NCBI GenBank assembly: GCA_965649825.1
Contig: OZ287694.1
Span: 558,001-622,000 of the forward strand
From: Penicillus capitatus
Taxonomy: Eukaryota; Chlorophyta
Reading direction: 5' to 3'
Length of the DNA: 64,000 nucleotides
Shown here: piece after piece, positions 53,025 to 64,000 of the stretch
How positions within the stretch are numbered: the first letter of the stretch is position 1
Layout: each line of letters opens with the position of its first letter
Position numbers and translations under genes: made by a program
Notes under the pieces: model-generated
What the model was told of the DNA's origin: nothing
The model's database searches: none
Seen by the model: only the letters and a program-made list of their open reading frames with translations

Positions 53025-55457
53025 TCACGGCCCATAGTATTTGTCAGACCACGTGCCGTGAAATCCGTGACCAATCGTATGCTCCAAATAAAGAATAGCA
53101 ACAGGACCATCCGCAATCTTAGCGGCGTCGAGAATCGCGAATTCCGTCTTCTGACGGAATGTGTCGTAGCAAAAGGAAATAATCCACCCATCCTCCTCTT
53201 CCACTCCTCCCGGTTCTGACAAACATCACCAACCGTTCCTGAGAATGCGTTGTCATGGTTGGCCAGACGCACTTGGTATAAAGCGCGGCTCGCCGACGAA
53301 GTAGTGCTCCCCTTTCGTCCATGTCTCCATGTCTCCGGTTTCGTGGTCGAACTGAGACACAACACGATCAATGCGAAGAAGCACGCATATGTGGAGGCAC
53401 TTTTCCCAGAACTTGTGTCGCGGTGTGTGCATCTGGATACATCAGGGTAACCGTATAGGTGTAGCGCTGACGACGTCCGACGTTGTGCGGATTCACACTG
53501 GCGAATTCCATTGCATGCGTCGTCATCTCTCTCGTCTCCACGCCGCCGTCCGGTGACAGTGTCGTTCGCTTCAACCTACGAAAAAAGTCACAGCGACAGG
53601 AAAGTCACTCGAGACGATTCAGAGACCGTGGGCCCATGTCGATATCAGGTTCGTAGACCTCGAAGCCGGACGGCTTCTGATCGGCAGTACGGCCGAACGG
53701 GTATGTCGGATAGTGGGTAGCGTCAACGATCACATGACCGTCCTCTTCGAAGGCGTTGATGAAGTGAAACGAGAAGGTTGTCTCCTCGAGCTGCCAACGA
53801 ACATCAGACAGGTCACACAACAATGAGACGGTTGGGTAGCATGGTGTGCGTACCTGGTAGACCTTTGGTGTGGCGTCCTTCGGTACATCGCCGTCGGATG
53901 ATGGACGAGGCAACAGATGAAGCTGAAACACTCGAGGTTTTCTCGTGTGTCGTCTTTTAATACAGACATCTCACTTCGTGGACGCCGCCATCTTCGAGGT
54001 CAAGCGCGTTTGCCGCAGTGGCACTCTGATCGATGAGTTTCTTGAAATCCATTCGCATTGAAAACTGGACATCAAGAGCTGCGAGTGAGGCAATCGCATG
54101 GCCGGCTTTACCTTGTTAATGACGTAATAGTTTTCAGTGACACCGACGGAGTGCAAAAGTGAGAGGTTGTCAAAAGAATACTTCTGTCGGGCACGAACAT
54201 GCAGATCTTCGTCAATTTCGCAGAGGCTGATATCCGTTCGTATAAATGACGAAGAGAGGGTCGGCTACAGAAAAGAACAGCTCAAAGAACAGTTAAGCGA
54301 AATGGATTTTGACCATGTGTTGTGTCATAGGCAAGACAGTGACGTCACGTCGCGCATCGTATACAGCGTCGCCGACGCCGAAAACGGAATCAGCATCCAG
54401 ATGACGGCAACCTAGAACGATTGGATACTTCATTAGCGCTAATGCCATGTGCCAAACGACAAGGAATCGCGAGAGCCTCACTGGAATTCTGTGGGGAAGA
54501 GAAGAAGTGCTTCATGCCGAGATGCCATACAGTAGAGAATAGATCTTGCTTCGATCGCGGATCGATCGTCCGCAGCGTGTAAGGGTCGAGTACCGTCAAA
54601 TAGGCACCCTGCAAAGAAAAGCGTTTGTGAACGACGGCGGTGTCACGCAACAGATGATGATACTTCTTGTGGGATGAGTAGTTTGTTTCCTGCCGCAATG
54701 GGCATTCCGTTTCCCGGGTTTCTGGGAAGGAATGACGCGAAAGGCAATGTGCCGTTCTTTGGCACGGATCCGAACACGCCAGTAAACAACCGCCTGCCAG
54801 CCTCCTCTTCGATCATAGAACTGCGTTGCAAGACATGATGCGACTGAGAAGTGCCGCGGGGTCGGCCCTACTGAAGTGTCCGGACAAATCTGGACCGAAA
54901 GAAGGCCTTGCCGTCTCGAATGGCGATGCTTGCGATGATGCCGTTCGCGTCGAAGAACGAACGAAACGTCTCGCCCAAGAACTCAATCTCTCCAGGGCCA
55001 TTCCTATCGCCACGCGTTGGATACGAATGGCATGAGAATCGCGTGTCCGCTACCGGAAGTAGGTGCCGTGCAGCTCTGCCGGAATTTTGCCTTCGACGTT
55101 CTCGACCCAGTATCCCTCGGGGCATTCTTCGACGGATATGTAGGCGGAGAAGTAGCGCCTAGAAAAGCACAAGACAGTGCGACAACGACGCGTCATTCGG
55201 CAGTACGCTCTGCCGATGTTGGTTCGTGCACGCTCGTCCTCCGTTTGTTCCGCCAGAGAGGACGGCGACTGAGGACTCGGACGACTGGTGAAAGCTGATT
55301 CGGACGCCTTTGGGATGTCGGGAATGCGCTTCGGTGCCCGATTCTTGCGAGAAAAACTGCGCGGAATGCAAAACGTGGTACCAGAGACACTAGCGAGACG
55401 AACGGATTTCATGTTAACAGACAACGCGAGGGAGAAAGGAATCGACTCTGATCTCAA
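53025..55457 (-). CDS. Carotenoid cleavage dioxygenase (CCD family), copy 2
   Basis: The same 12-exon structure as copy 1, with exon 1 at 55457-55054 and the last exon ending at 53025. Exons are nearly identical; introns vary by a few bases without changing frame. The apparent frame break near 54460 lies inside an intron (70 nt here, 72 nt in copy 1), and the one near 53230 is removed by a 57-nt intron. All four His contexts are present, including FHFINAFEED and GHGFHGTWSDKYYGP. Substitutions include FYDANGII for FFEANGII-type changes and R-to-T/D-to-E exchanges. Both copies therefore look functional. Substrate unknown. Confidence 0.9.
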
Positions 55458-55684
55458 AATAAGAACTAAAGCTTATGCGATTGGGAAATCGATGTTGAAC
55501 TCCAGTCATGCAAGTGTCAGCACACGTGGTTCAGGCGATTCGTGCATCCATGATGCATGCCGTAGCTGATGTGACGCGTACCGCTCGAATCGATGCATTC
55601 AGTCGAACGTCACTTCAAACGATCTTGGCACCAGCTGTGTATCGTCTGCTGCAGTCTCTGGCAATGTTCCCTTAATTCGCGTTC

Positions 55685-56188
55685 ATGATGACCCCGGAAA
55701 CCGACGAAGTGGATGATTTGGATCGGCGATGTTTATTCGAAGATGGAATTGAGGTGACTGGTGAGTCGCCTCACATGAGGCAGCAAACAATCTCTGCCAA
55801 CCGGCAACCTTTTCGGCCGATGGATGTGACTGGTCTCTCATAAACTTGGCAGTTTGGCAGAAGAACAAAGAGATCCTCGTTGTCGAACTGCCATTAGACA
55901 AGATGTGCTGTCAGGTCATGGATACTGGAACCAAGGGGTAAAGAAGATGACGTGGACATCTCATGCAAAAGTGCAGCGAAGAGCTGGGTGATACTCATGA
56001 CAGTCGAATACGAGTTAACACGATCCATTGTGTCACATGACGAATACCGTCACAGGAAGACGCTCTGGCATAACATGCGTCTGGCCCCATTCCTGCCAGA
56101 CGACACTTGTATTCGGCATCCTAGGAGAGGTTTTAGCAATGCTTTGTCGCCTGTAGGAGATAACCGACGAGGGCCTTTCGATGGTTAG
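55685..56188 (+). CDS. Copy of the small divergent gene, possibly decayed
   Basis: Counterpart of 17549-18090. The hydrophobic start is interrupted here by TAA (near 55672), so translation would begin at MMTPETDEVDDLDRRC. Reading through the 55833-55852 interval meets TAA, whereas removing these 20 nt (GT...AG) restores the frame. Reading through the 55937-55970 interval also meets TAA, and its removal (34 nt) restores the conserved end ...RRGPFDG at 56188. Confidence 0.4.
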
Positions 56189-57712
56189 CAGCGTCTGTGG
56201 CTGCATGGAATCGCAGTCGTGGCGATGCGTGGCAAACCGTCGTACGAATAAATCGTCTGGTGACCATTGATTCGTGTCTTTTGTGTTCGTCTGCTTTGTT
56301 CCTCTCCGACTGAGCTCCAAACCACTGCGACTTGTGTGAGGACCACCTTCCTGTTGTTCGTGCGTTGGTTTGGCGACGCAGTACACACGTCCTTCAAACC
56401 GATCGCAGAAGGCGGAGCAGAACGCAGTCGGAGGTTTGTCGACGGAGGTCGTCTGTTGTTTTCCGCAGTGATCCGACCCGCCCGGAGAGAACGACAACGG
56501 GCAGTGGAAGCACGAGCGTTGAGGACGACGCATGCAGCGCAGTTTGCGTCCGAAGAAAAGCAAACTCCTAACCGACGCGTCAGAAACCGACGGGTCGTGC
56601 GTCGACTCTCCATGCAAGTAGGCTCTCCTGCGACCGCGCATCGCCTAAGAACGTTTGTTTCTTCAAGGAGACTCTGAGGCCAATAGATTCCCGAGCGACT
56701 GCGATGCCTCCCACCGAACAAGGCGAAAAGGGCACCATCAGAGTTTCCCTGCCAGCGGCGCCCTCGGGAAATCCACGTGAGCCGAGTTAGCCATCGCACC
56801 CAGGGGTCAACGCATGGTTGTGTGTTTCAGATGCAGCTGTCACCCGGTGGTGGCACCTGGCTGAGGCAGCTCTGCGGTGGGATAAGCGGAGTATGCGTGG
56901 ACGTGGCGTCGTTCTGAAGCGCTGGGCCCGGTCCAAACCCCTCGCGTTCGGATCTGTCGCCAGTACCTTGAAGGATGCTGGCTTTGGAGGCCCCCACTCA
57001 GGACCCGCATTTCCATTTTTTTCTATTAGGGTCTCTTGTTAGGGTCTTTTCTTTTCGTCCTGAGTGGGTTTTTCAGTTCGCGGTATTAGCCGGTAGTTTT
57101 TTATTACTTTGTTAGATCCTGCTCTTTCTGTTCTCCTTTCTGTGTTTAGTATAGAACCTTTCTTGACTGTGTCTTTTATTTCACTTCACTTCTATGTGTG
57201 CTCTGGCGACCTTTCTGTCGCGTTTAATTTGTTCATGTTTATTGTTTCCCAATTTTGTTTTGTCTCATTCCCTGTGCTTGCCTGTTTGTTACTGTGATGT
57301 CTGGGCTTGAGACCGGCCACCTGCCTTCTTGACTGTGTGTTTCTCTGTTCGTGTTTTATTGCATGTGTGTTTCTTCATCTATACTGCGTGTTTTGCTCTT
57401 TTCTGTCCCTTCTTTGTGTGTTTTTTTATTAGCGTGCGCGCCGCCTTCGCCTCCTTAGCTGACTCTGCAGGGGGAAAGCACAGTGAAGGTGTGGGGTGAG
57501 GCTTTGCACGGGTCGGTGTCCCTGTCGTGGATGGTGACAGAAGCGGGCCCTGCAAGCTTTCGCTACCCCCCAGGTCAGATCCCTACCTCTCTCGTATAGC
57601 ATGACTCAGTATGTATGTGTCTGCCATTAGGCTGTGGGTCGGGTCGCCGTCCGCCTCCAATGGACAGCTGGCGATATACTTCACCCGAGGGCGCTGCACG
57701 GGCAGAGGATAA
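55850..57712 (+). repeat. Repeat A, copy A3
   Basis: Matches A1 and A2 over the full length, but ends exactly where A1 and A2 pass into receptor-coding sequence. This defines the right border of repeat A. Confidence 0.85.
56993..57068. repeat. Conserved inverted repeat (hairpin) in A3
   Basis: Arms CCCACTCAGGAC at 56993-57004 and the reverse complement at 57057-57068, identical to A1 and A2. Confidence 0.6.
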
Positions 57713-57998
57713 CCAATGAACAATTGGCGCCTTCTCACTGATAAGTACACCAATCGTTTCTTTATGGCTGGCGGCGAAACTTTCACTGCCCCCTTCAGCT
57801 CTTCCTTGTGCCTGAATTAACACGTCTAAATTACTCATGTGCATTGACTTCTGGAGAAGTTGGCACACTTTCCATGCGCTGCACATGCAAATTGATAGAC
57901 AGTCTGTTGGTACGAAGGTCTAGACCCCAATACCCTTGTCTAAGCTGTACTTCCTATTCTTGATTCTTACATTCTGGGTTACATTTCCCGCATCTCTA

Positions 57999-58672
57999 CT
58001 ATGCTCGTAAGATCATAAGTCGCCAGTTCCGCAGCGCATGGAAAACGTTTGGCTTTCTTGGAACTTTTGAGTTTCTTTGAGCAGGCTTTCTTAAGTTCTG
58101 CTTGCACTGAAATGCAGCCTGTCGTTTCTCCCTTGGTGCACCGAAGCGTTGTACTCTTTCCTTCCATAAGGGAGAGATACTTTGGAGGAGAGTGTTAATT
58201 GCAACGATAAGATCTTGAAGTTGACTCTCAATATTCTGGGCCGCAACTTGGAGAGCATTGTTTTCCTTTCGAAGTTTTTTAATGCCGTCTTCAATGCCTT
58301 TTAATGCCAGTAACTTTGCTTGCGGGTTCGCCGTTCTACTTAGTGCATCTTTTGCACTTTCGACTGTCTTATCTGCGTCAGAGACAATATCCGAGCTTCC
58401 TTCCTGATAAACCGTCGAGAGTCTATTGTCAACCTCGACGGAACCTTAACCTCTCTCTGTTATAATGTAGCGTACGATAAAGACGCACTTAACAAATGAT
58501 TCTTACCTCGGTTGCCTATTTCTCTTGCTACTGCAAAAATTCGGTATGTGATTTGACCGAGTCTAAACCCTTTTGCAGCTCCAAGCCACTTATCCATAAG
58601 GGCCCAAAGTTCGCGACACTTCAAAATATCGTCTGTCAGTTCGGCGATATCATCACGCGCTTTGCTTCCCAT
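57999..58672 (-). CDS. Two-exon coiled-coil protein, unknown function
   Basis: Exon 1 starts at the ATG at 58672 (MGSKARDDIAELTDDILKCR) and ends at a GAGGTAAG donor; a 62-nt GT-AG intron leads in phase 1 to exon 2, which is open to the stop at 57999. About 200 aa. Nearly all helical: heptad-like stretches LKGIEDGIKKLRKENNALQV and NIESQLQDLIVAINTLLQS, then a basic tail. No signal peptide. Sits immediately beyond repeat A3 in sequence absent from the other A copies. Base composition is more AT-rich than its neighbours, which may reflect different age or origin. No family recognised. Confidence 0.6.
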
Positions 58673-59860
58673 GTTTTCGAACGCGAAAACAAAAGTCGAA
58701 CAAAAAAACGAAAGTCGAACGCGAAATCTTCCATAAGGGAAAATACAAACAAATGTTTCCACCTCGCTTAAGGTATACGACCGTCTTTCACATTGCTGGA
58801 ACAAGATTCGAGGTTAATTCCGTACAAAGGACCCATCAACTCCACAATCTGTTAATAACAAAAGTGGCCTTAAGTTTGCCAGATCCTGTGTCTCCCTTGC
58901 CTTCACTCTATATATACTCTCTGTATGTCTACGATCTTCACTGTCCCTAAAGCTAGGACAGATAGTGCCGTCTTAACGCATTGTAGCTTTGTTTTACTTA
59001 GAACACGTGAATGTAGTCGCTACTCTATATCCTTCATCTTATTCTAGGTACCTTGCAGCATTGCCACGTCTCGCTCTGGATTTCGCCTTTGCATTCGGGC
59101 ATGGCAATTTGTTCTTAAAGCCGAGTCGCATTCATGTGCACTATGTGGATATGCTGTCTTCCTTCGGCTAGCATGTCCCTCCAAGGATCTTTGACAATAA
59201 ATACTGTCCACTGGTGTATGTCTGAATATCATCATCCTAATCTCTTTCATTTCATCTTCTTTTTAGAAAAAAGCATGTCTAGCATTCTAACTCTATTGCA
59301 CAATGCACTTCGAGTCGATGACGAGATCAGCCTTCGTTTTTACTCGGATGACTTGTTCGTGAAACGGAACACACGCTTTATGTTCCCTTTACCGGCGCCG
59401 ATCGAGCTGTGAATGATGTACAGCGACTCGCACGAGAACAACCATAAACGATTTGTATCTTCAGGTGTTGGAATCTATCGTAGTGATCGGTATTCGATGC
59501 GTCGACATGCTTACTCGTACATTCTTCGATGACGATAAGTCAGGCGATACCGTCGCGAATGATACTCTATTGCTTGCCAGACTGCAGTGCGAATGCAATG
59601 TCACTTGAGCCAAAAAGTAGTGTTGCGCAAAGAGGCTTCTCTGGAAACTCATTCGAGCCGAAGCGCGTGTCGGCAGTGGACATTGAAAACGGCGCTTTCG
59701 TATATCCGCGGATTCTAAATGGTTACCCTATGGTTGCGGTATCCTTTTGGACGCGTATCCGTCTGTGCCGCGGTACAAAGAAACGTTCCGCGGAGCGAAA
59801 AGAAGTTTTGCTCGGCTTTTTGTGCACCGACGCGCAGACTTCGAGAAGACACGTACACAA
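58673..59860. other. No gene supported
   Basis: AT-richer stretch with small ORFs (e.g. 59529-59864 +, 58753-58950 +). Part may be the 5' side of the following acidic gene. Nothing recognised. Confidence 0.4.
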
Positions 59861-60927
59861 ATGACCGTTTCGATGATGGCTGTAACCAAAGCCATTTCCC
59901 TTCTAGTGCTCTTGCGAAAAATCTAGACTTCGTTTAACATTGCGTGTTGCTCAGGGGATTATCGCAACCCGATGCGCCGTATCGGCATTAGCACGTTCGT
60001 CGCGATTTCTTCCTAAATTGTGTGCTAACCTGTCTGTGACTGCAGCTTACAAGGATGAGTGGCGAACAGATGTAGTTCGTTTCCTTCCGAAAACAGATAT
60101 TACCAAATATCATTGTCGACTGTCTGCAGGTGTCGGCAACGGGCAGGTCTCTGATGGAGGCCTGCAGTGGACAGGAAGAATGCCTACCACAGAAATTAGT
60201 GGAGCTGACCAGTTTTCCTAGCGCTGTGGCGTTCGTTGCAGAAGAATTCGATTCAGAATCAATGACGTGGAACTTTGCAAGTGCATCTTTGGAATCTGTG
60301 ATGAGCCACAGTCAAGATGCCGTTTCATGTGATGCTGCGGCAACGCTCGAAGCCGCTCATGAACAACACGATGAGAGCATGGACCAAGAAAAGAACGTAG
60401 AAGAAGAGATGTCGTCAACAGCGGCTGTCGAGGATTTCGGCGGACATCTTCGCGACGCTGTTGGACAGCAGACAGTTGATCCGACCATCCTAATCGCAGA
60501 ACCGTCTCTGAGCTCCATGTTTGCACAAGATTCTGCGATTGCCAGCGATTCTATCTTCGATGATGCGATGGGACTGGAGGAAGTGATGAGAACGGCGGCC
60601 TCAGATCATGCTTCTGAATCACTTATGGCACAGGAGATAGTCCGCGTGACTGATGCAGTCGCGACAATTGAAGCAGTAGTGTCGGAACTAGCAGCAGAAT
60701 CGGCCGTCGCGTCAGAAGACGCACCAGAATCGGTCGCCCTATTAGAATCAGTTCCCCAGCAACCTCCTGTGGCTAGCACTCCTCAAAATGGACCCAGGAA
60801 TTCTCCGAAAGCGCCTAGAGAGGATATCGGAATTGATCACCAAGGGCAACCTGTTTCCTCGGTGAGGAAGGACCCCGGACCTGGCTTGGGAGATCTCATC
60901 TCTACAACGACACCGCATATTAACTGA
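59861..60927 (+). CDS. Secreted acidic family protein
   Basis: The first exon (59861-59905, ending AVTKAISLL) and a 49-nt GT-AG intron lead to GIIATRCAVSALA, a signal-peptide-like start. Another intron up to 60126 is likely but its donor is unclear. The main exon begins behind CTGTCTGCAG: SATGRSLMEACSGQEEC, then an acidic Ala/Ser/Glu-rich body with DDAMGLEEVM and repeated AxESV/APESV motifs, and the tail STPQNGPRNSPKAP followed by D-I-G-I-D-H-Q-G-Q-P-V. The long exon is intact from 60130 to 60927, making this the best preserved member. No Cys beyond the two after GRSL, no catalytic motif; likely secreted. Confidence 0.65.
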
Positions 60928-63131
60928 ATCCCACTAAATCAAAACTCGTCGAAAAAACAAACACAGTTATGTTGTTACTGCGATAACGATGCACGTCATC
61001 GCATTCACTCCGACCCAAGTTTATGATTCATTAGCGTAACAGAACCTTAGTTTACAATGTCGAGACGGTTTGAACAATTCATAGCATTCAATCGGCGAAG
61101 CGCGAGCCACCGCACAAAGAAGTGTCATTTACATCAGGAAATTTCATTGAACGGATGAAAGAAAACGCACAGGTTTATGATCCGACACCCTACGAAGAGA
61201 TGGACTGAATCAAAGTAAGGTTTAGGCCTCTACGACATGAACAGACTCAGATCAACAATGCCATCTCTTCCGTGCTCTCTACCGCAGAGATAGAGAGTGC
61301 AAGCAGACATTGTAATCCTGAGCTTGTTTATCGCTCACTGGATGACATGAGGCTGTTCGCGTAGAGATAAAAACAGAACATCTCCCCTGTATTGTAAGAA
61401 TATCAATTTACGCCAACTTGGATCGATTGGTCAAGGATAGAGAACCTGCACGATGATGCAAACAATCCTTAGAAGCAGAAAGGCAAAGGATGATTTCTCC
61501 ATTCATCGACTCTAATTGGCTGAGAAATATCGCGAGCATGAAATGTAGTGTTGCGGTGTATTGCCATTCTCACCCAAAGAGGTATCCAACCCCTTCTAGG
61601 GAAAACAGAGAGAGTTCGTGCATCCCTGACATTCAGTTCTCCTTTGATGTGACAGGCCGCGTCGATCTGCCTGGCGAAGGACACGACGAAGGTCACATCC
61701 GAACAGCAGCATCGCACAGCCAGTATAACATCTGCTGTCCTGGCATCTTGCTTTACGAGGTACTGAATCCACGAGCACAGGGATAGATAGTGGGATCGCC
61801 CTCGATGATAACAGGTATGCCAAGATGATCTGGGATCCCTCCTTTTCACTGATTAGCTAGACACGACGATGCTCGAAGCCAGGAGGCGTGGTCTGAGGAT
61901 ATCGAGACGTCTTCCTTGGCAGGCAAACAAGTCAATCGTGCAAAGCGAGAGCCCAACGTCTTACGTTCCGTCATCTGCGCCGGCAGAATCGACGGTGTAC
62001 CGACTGTTTGTTCGTTCAGCGTTACGGTTGAGACGAACTTCGTTTTTGGACACGGTCGACCACGAGCGACGTGCACGCTACGACAAGAACAGCACCTGGA
62101 CTATAGTCAAGCTTGACGCGTTGTAACGTTGTCAACCCATCGCGGACTGCTGAAAAGATTTTCCATGCAACACATCGTTCGACATGCAAGACAGAATAAA
62201 AGAATAACCGAAAGGGCAGGAAAGACGAGTACGAACGGTAGGGTTAAGTCTCAAGCCGATGCTCTTATCCTCCCTTTGTTTTCTGACTCGTCATACAGGA
62301 CTGCCCAGAACACAGCTCGTTATCTCTTAATTGATTGCTTGCTATCTGACTAAAAAGTAGGACCGGTCTTTGATCAAGGGAACCATTTTGCTACCGTCAG
62401 AACGGCGACATTCTATTCAGATGCAGAGCTAGATGAATTGAGTTGTTTTAGATGTCTAGTCAAATGGGTCATTTTAGGGCGATCGGTTGACTCTACGAAA
62501 TCTGAGCGCTGGTGACAGTGCTACATTACGCATTTTCCGATGCCATGATCATTCTGCGCAACGGAAAGTGCACCAGAAGCAAATGGTACGGCGAAGGATG
62601 TTGATAGATTGCGTTGTTGAACAACGGCCTTGTCAGTTCGGTTATGCTTCGGTAGTAAGTTGCACTCACTTAAGTTAGGAAAGGAACAAAGTCGGCAAAC
62701 TCCTTCTGCGGCTGGGAAACAAGTCATCAAGAAACCTTACCATCTAATACCAATCATACCAAAGACCGTATGAAAAGGCACTGTGAAATGCCCTACAAGG
62801 ATACACTTTTAGTGTCGACATGTAACATGGTCAATTGGATGGACTGATATAGGCATCGTTCTCTACAATAACGCCAACGCATAAACGCACCTCGGAGACT
62901 TTCAGAAGTATATACCGAATTCTTGTTCTTGGTTATCTGTTTCTTTCTCATTGCGTTTTGTGAAAAAATACAAGAGTCGGATCGATGGCCGATCGCAGAC
63001 TTGGCGTAAGGAAGGTACAATGCGCACGTCAGAAGTGTGAGCATGAATGGTGAATTCTCCGCTCGCGGATCAATAATCCATCCAGAGTGAACAGAAGTGA
63101 AAGACGTCTGGCTCGGCAGATATACAACGAA
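60928..63131. other. No gene supported
   Basis: About 2.2 kb with ORFs of 60-127 aa on both strands (61469-61849 minus, 61869-62126 plus). A faint resemblance of 61880-61920 to the dioxygenase exon 9 region (PPGFE) was not strong enough to call. Confidence 0.4.
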
Positions 63132-63336
63132 GAGCTGGAAGGCCACGATAGTCGAATACGAGTTAACACGATCCATTGTGTCACATGACGAATACCGTCA
63201 CAGGAAGACGCTCTGGCATCACGTGCGTCTGGCCCCACTCCTGCCAGACGACACTGGTATTCAGCATCCCGATAGAGGTTTTAGCAATGCTTCGTCGTGT
63301 CCAAGAGATATCCGACAGAAGCCTTTCGATGGTTAG
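63097..63336 (+). CDS. Terminal exon-like ORF in A4
   Basis: A 79-aa ORF whose last ~65 residues (VEYELTRSIVSHDEYRHR, RGFSNASSCPRDIRQKPFDG) equal the end of the 17549-18090 gene. The upstream exons are absent here, so it is a fragment unless fused to new sequence. Confidence 0.3.
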   Translation: MKDVWLGRYTTKSWKATIVEYELTRSIVSHDEYRHRKTLWHHVRLAPLLPDDTGIQHPDRGFSNASSCPRDIRQKPFDG

Positions 63337-64000
63337 CAGCGTCTGTAGCTGTACGGAATCACGGTCGTGGTGATACGTGCAAACCGTCGTACGAATAAAT
63401 CGTCTGGCGACCATTGATTCGTGTCTTTTGTGTTCGTCTGCTTTGTTCCTCTCCGACCGAGCTGCAAACCACTGCGACTTGTGTGCGGACCACCTTCCTG
63501 TTGTTCGTGCGTTGGTCTGGCGACGCAGTACACGTCCTTCAAACCGATCGCGGAAGGCGGAGCAGAACGCAGTCGGAGGTTTGTCGACGGAGGTCGTCGG
63601 CTGTTTCCGCAGTGATCCGACCCGCCCGGAGAGAACGACGACGGGCAGTGGAACCACGAGCGCGGAGGACGACGTATACTGCGAAGTTTGCGTCCGAAGA
63701 AAAGCAAACTCCTAACTGACGCGTCAGAAACCGACGGGTCGTGCGTCGACTCTCCATGCAAGTAGGCTCTCCTTCGACCGCGCATCGCCTAAGCACGTTG
63801 GTTTCTTCAAGGAGGCTCTGATTCCAATAGATTCCCGAGAGATTGCGATACCGCCCAACGAACAAGGCGAAAAGGGTACCATCACCGCGCACAACATCCT
63901 CAGGCGAAAAGGGCACCATTACAGTTTCCCTGCCAGCGGCGCCCTCGGGAAATCCACGTGAGCCGAGTTAGCCATTATACCCAGGGGGTCAACGCATGGG
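63132..64000 (+). repeat. Repeat A, copy A4 (runs off the window)
   Basis: Matches A1 from about base 155 onward, up to the window end. The left border (about 63132) is internal to the homology shared by the other copies, so this copy arose without the dioxygenase segment or lost it. Confidence 0.8.

Larger units (their letters stand above)
52752..57712 (+). repeat. Segmental duplication, copy 2 (dioxygenase + repeat A3)
   Basis: Direct copy of 14640-19596. The right border is sharp at about 57712, where repeat A3 ends in GCAGAGGATAACC and unrelated sequence with the coiled-coil gene begins. Confidence 0.9.

Noticed and set aside
54440-54500. Frameshift in dioxygenase copy 2
   Set aside because: The length difference lies within a GT-AG intron, so the spliced frame is unaffected.
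61860-62120. Possible decayed third dioxygenase fragment
   Set aside because: Only a short PPGFE-like match and a similar base string; no other CCD motif nearby.

Overview
The window is nuclear DNA of a microbial eukaryote, not a prokaryote. The recognisable genes are broken by many short GT-AG introns (mostly 47-72 nt), and the frame is restored at each junction I checked. Gene content (two carotenoid cleavage dioxygenases, SnRK2-type kinase relatives, large beta-helix membrane receptors) suggests an alga or related protist, but I cannot name a lineage from sequence alone. No rRNA, tRNA, CRISPR, viral or reverse-transcriptase sequence was recognised.

Layout. 1-2.6 kb: copy A1 of a ~1.9-kb repeat (family A) joined to a broken 3' piece of a receptor gene. 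3-6 kb: hypothetical ORFs, including a likely four-TM protein (4259-4765, +). 6.45-12.6 kb: left arm of a ~6-kb inverted duplication holding a secreted acidic protein gene, a broken unknown gene, a SnRK2-like pseudokinase and a HeLo/MLKL-like plus U-box gene. 13.8-14.4 kb: a copy of repeat C. 14.64-19.6 kb: a ~5-kb segment with a 12-exon carotenoid dioxygenase (-), a small divergent gene (+) and repeat A2; A2 abuts a receptor gene reduced to its C-terminal membrane module (19.5-21.6 kb). 22.3-28.1 kb: right arm of the inverted duplication. 29.1-35.3 kb: a complete 7-exon beta-helix/multi-TM receptor of 1970 aa (+). 35.9-39.1 kb: two secreted acidic family genes (+). 40.7-47.2 kb: a second giant receptor (-) with a strongly homogenised repeat domain. 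47.2-52.7 kb: mostly hypothetical ORFs plus a convincing two-exon membrane-anchored protein (51504-52128, -). 52.75-57.7 kb: second copy of the dioxygenase/A segment. 58.0-58.7 kb: a two-exon coiled-coil gene (-). 59.9-60.9 kb: another acidic family gene (+). 63.1-64 kb: repeat A4.

The window is built by duplication: one inverted repeat, one direct 5-kb segmental pair, four A copies, three C copies, three receptor C-termini plus one broken one, and five acidic secreted proteins. Duplicates often carry different lesions, so each pair looks like an intact ancestor with reciprocal decay, or has frame breaks that very short introns could remove. The most interesting unit is the cassette present in both inverted arms: a HeLo/MLKL-like four-helix bundle with a U-box, followed immediately on the same strand by a SnRK2-like kinase whose catalytic motifs are lost.
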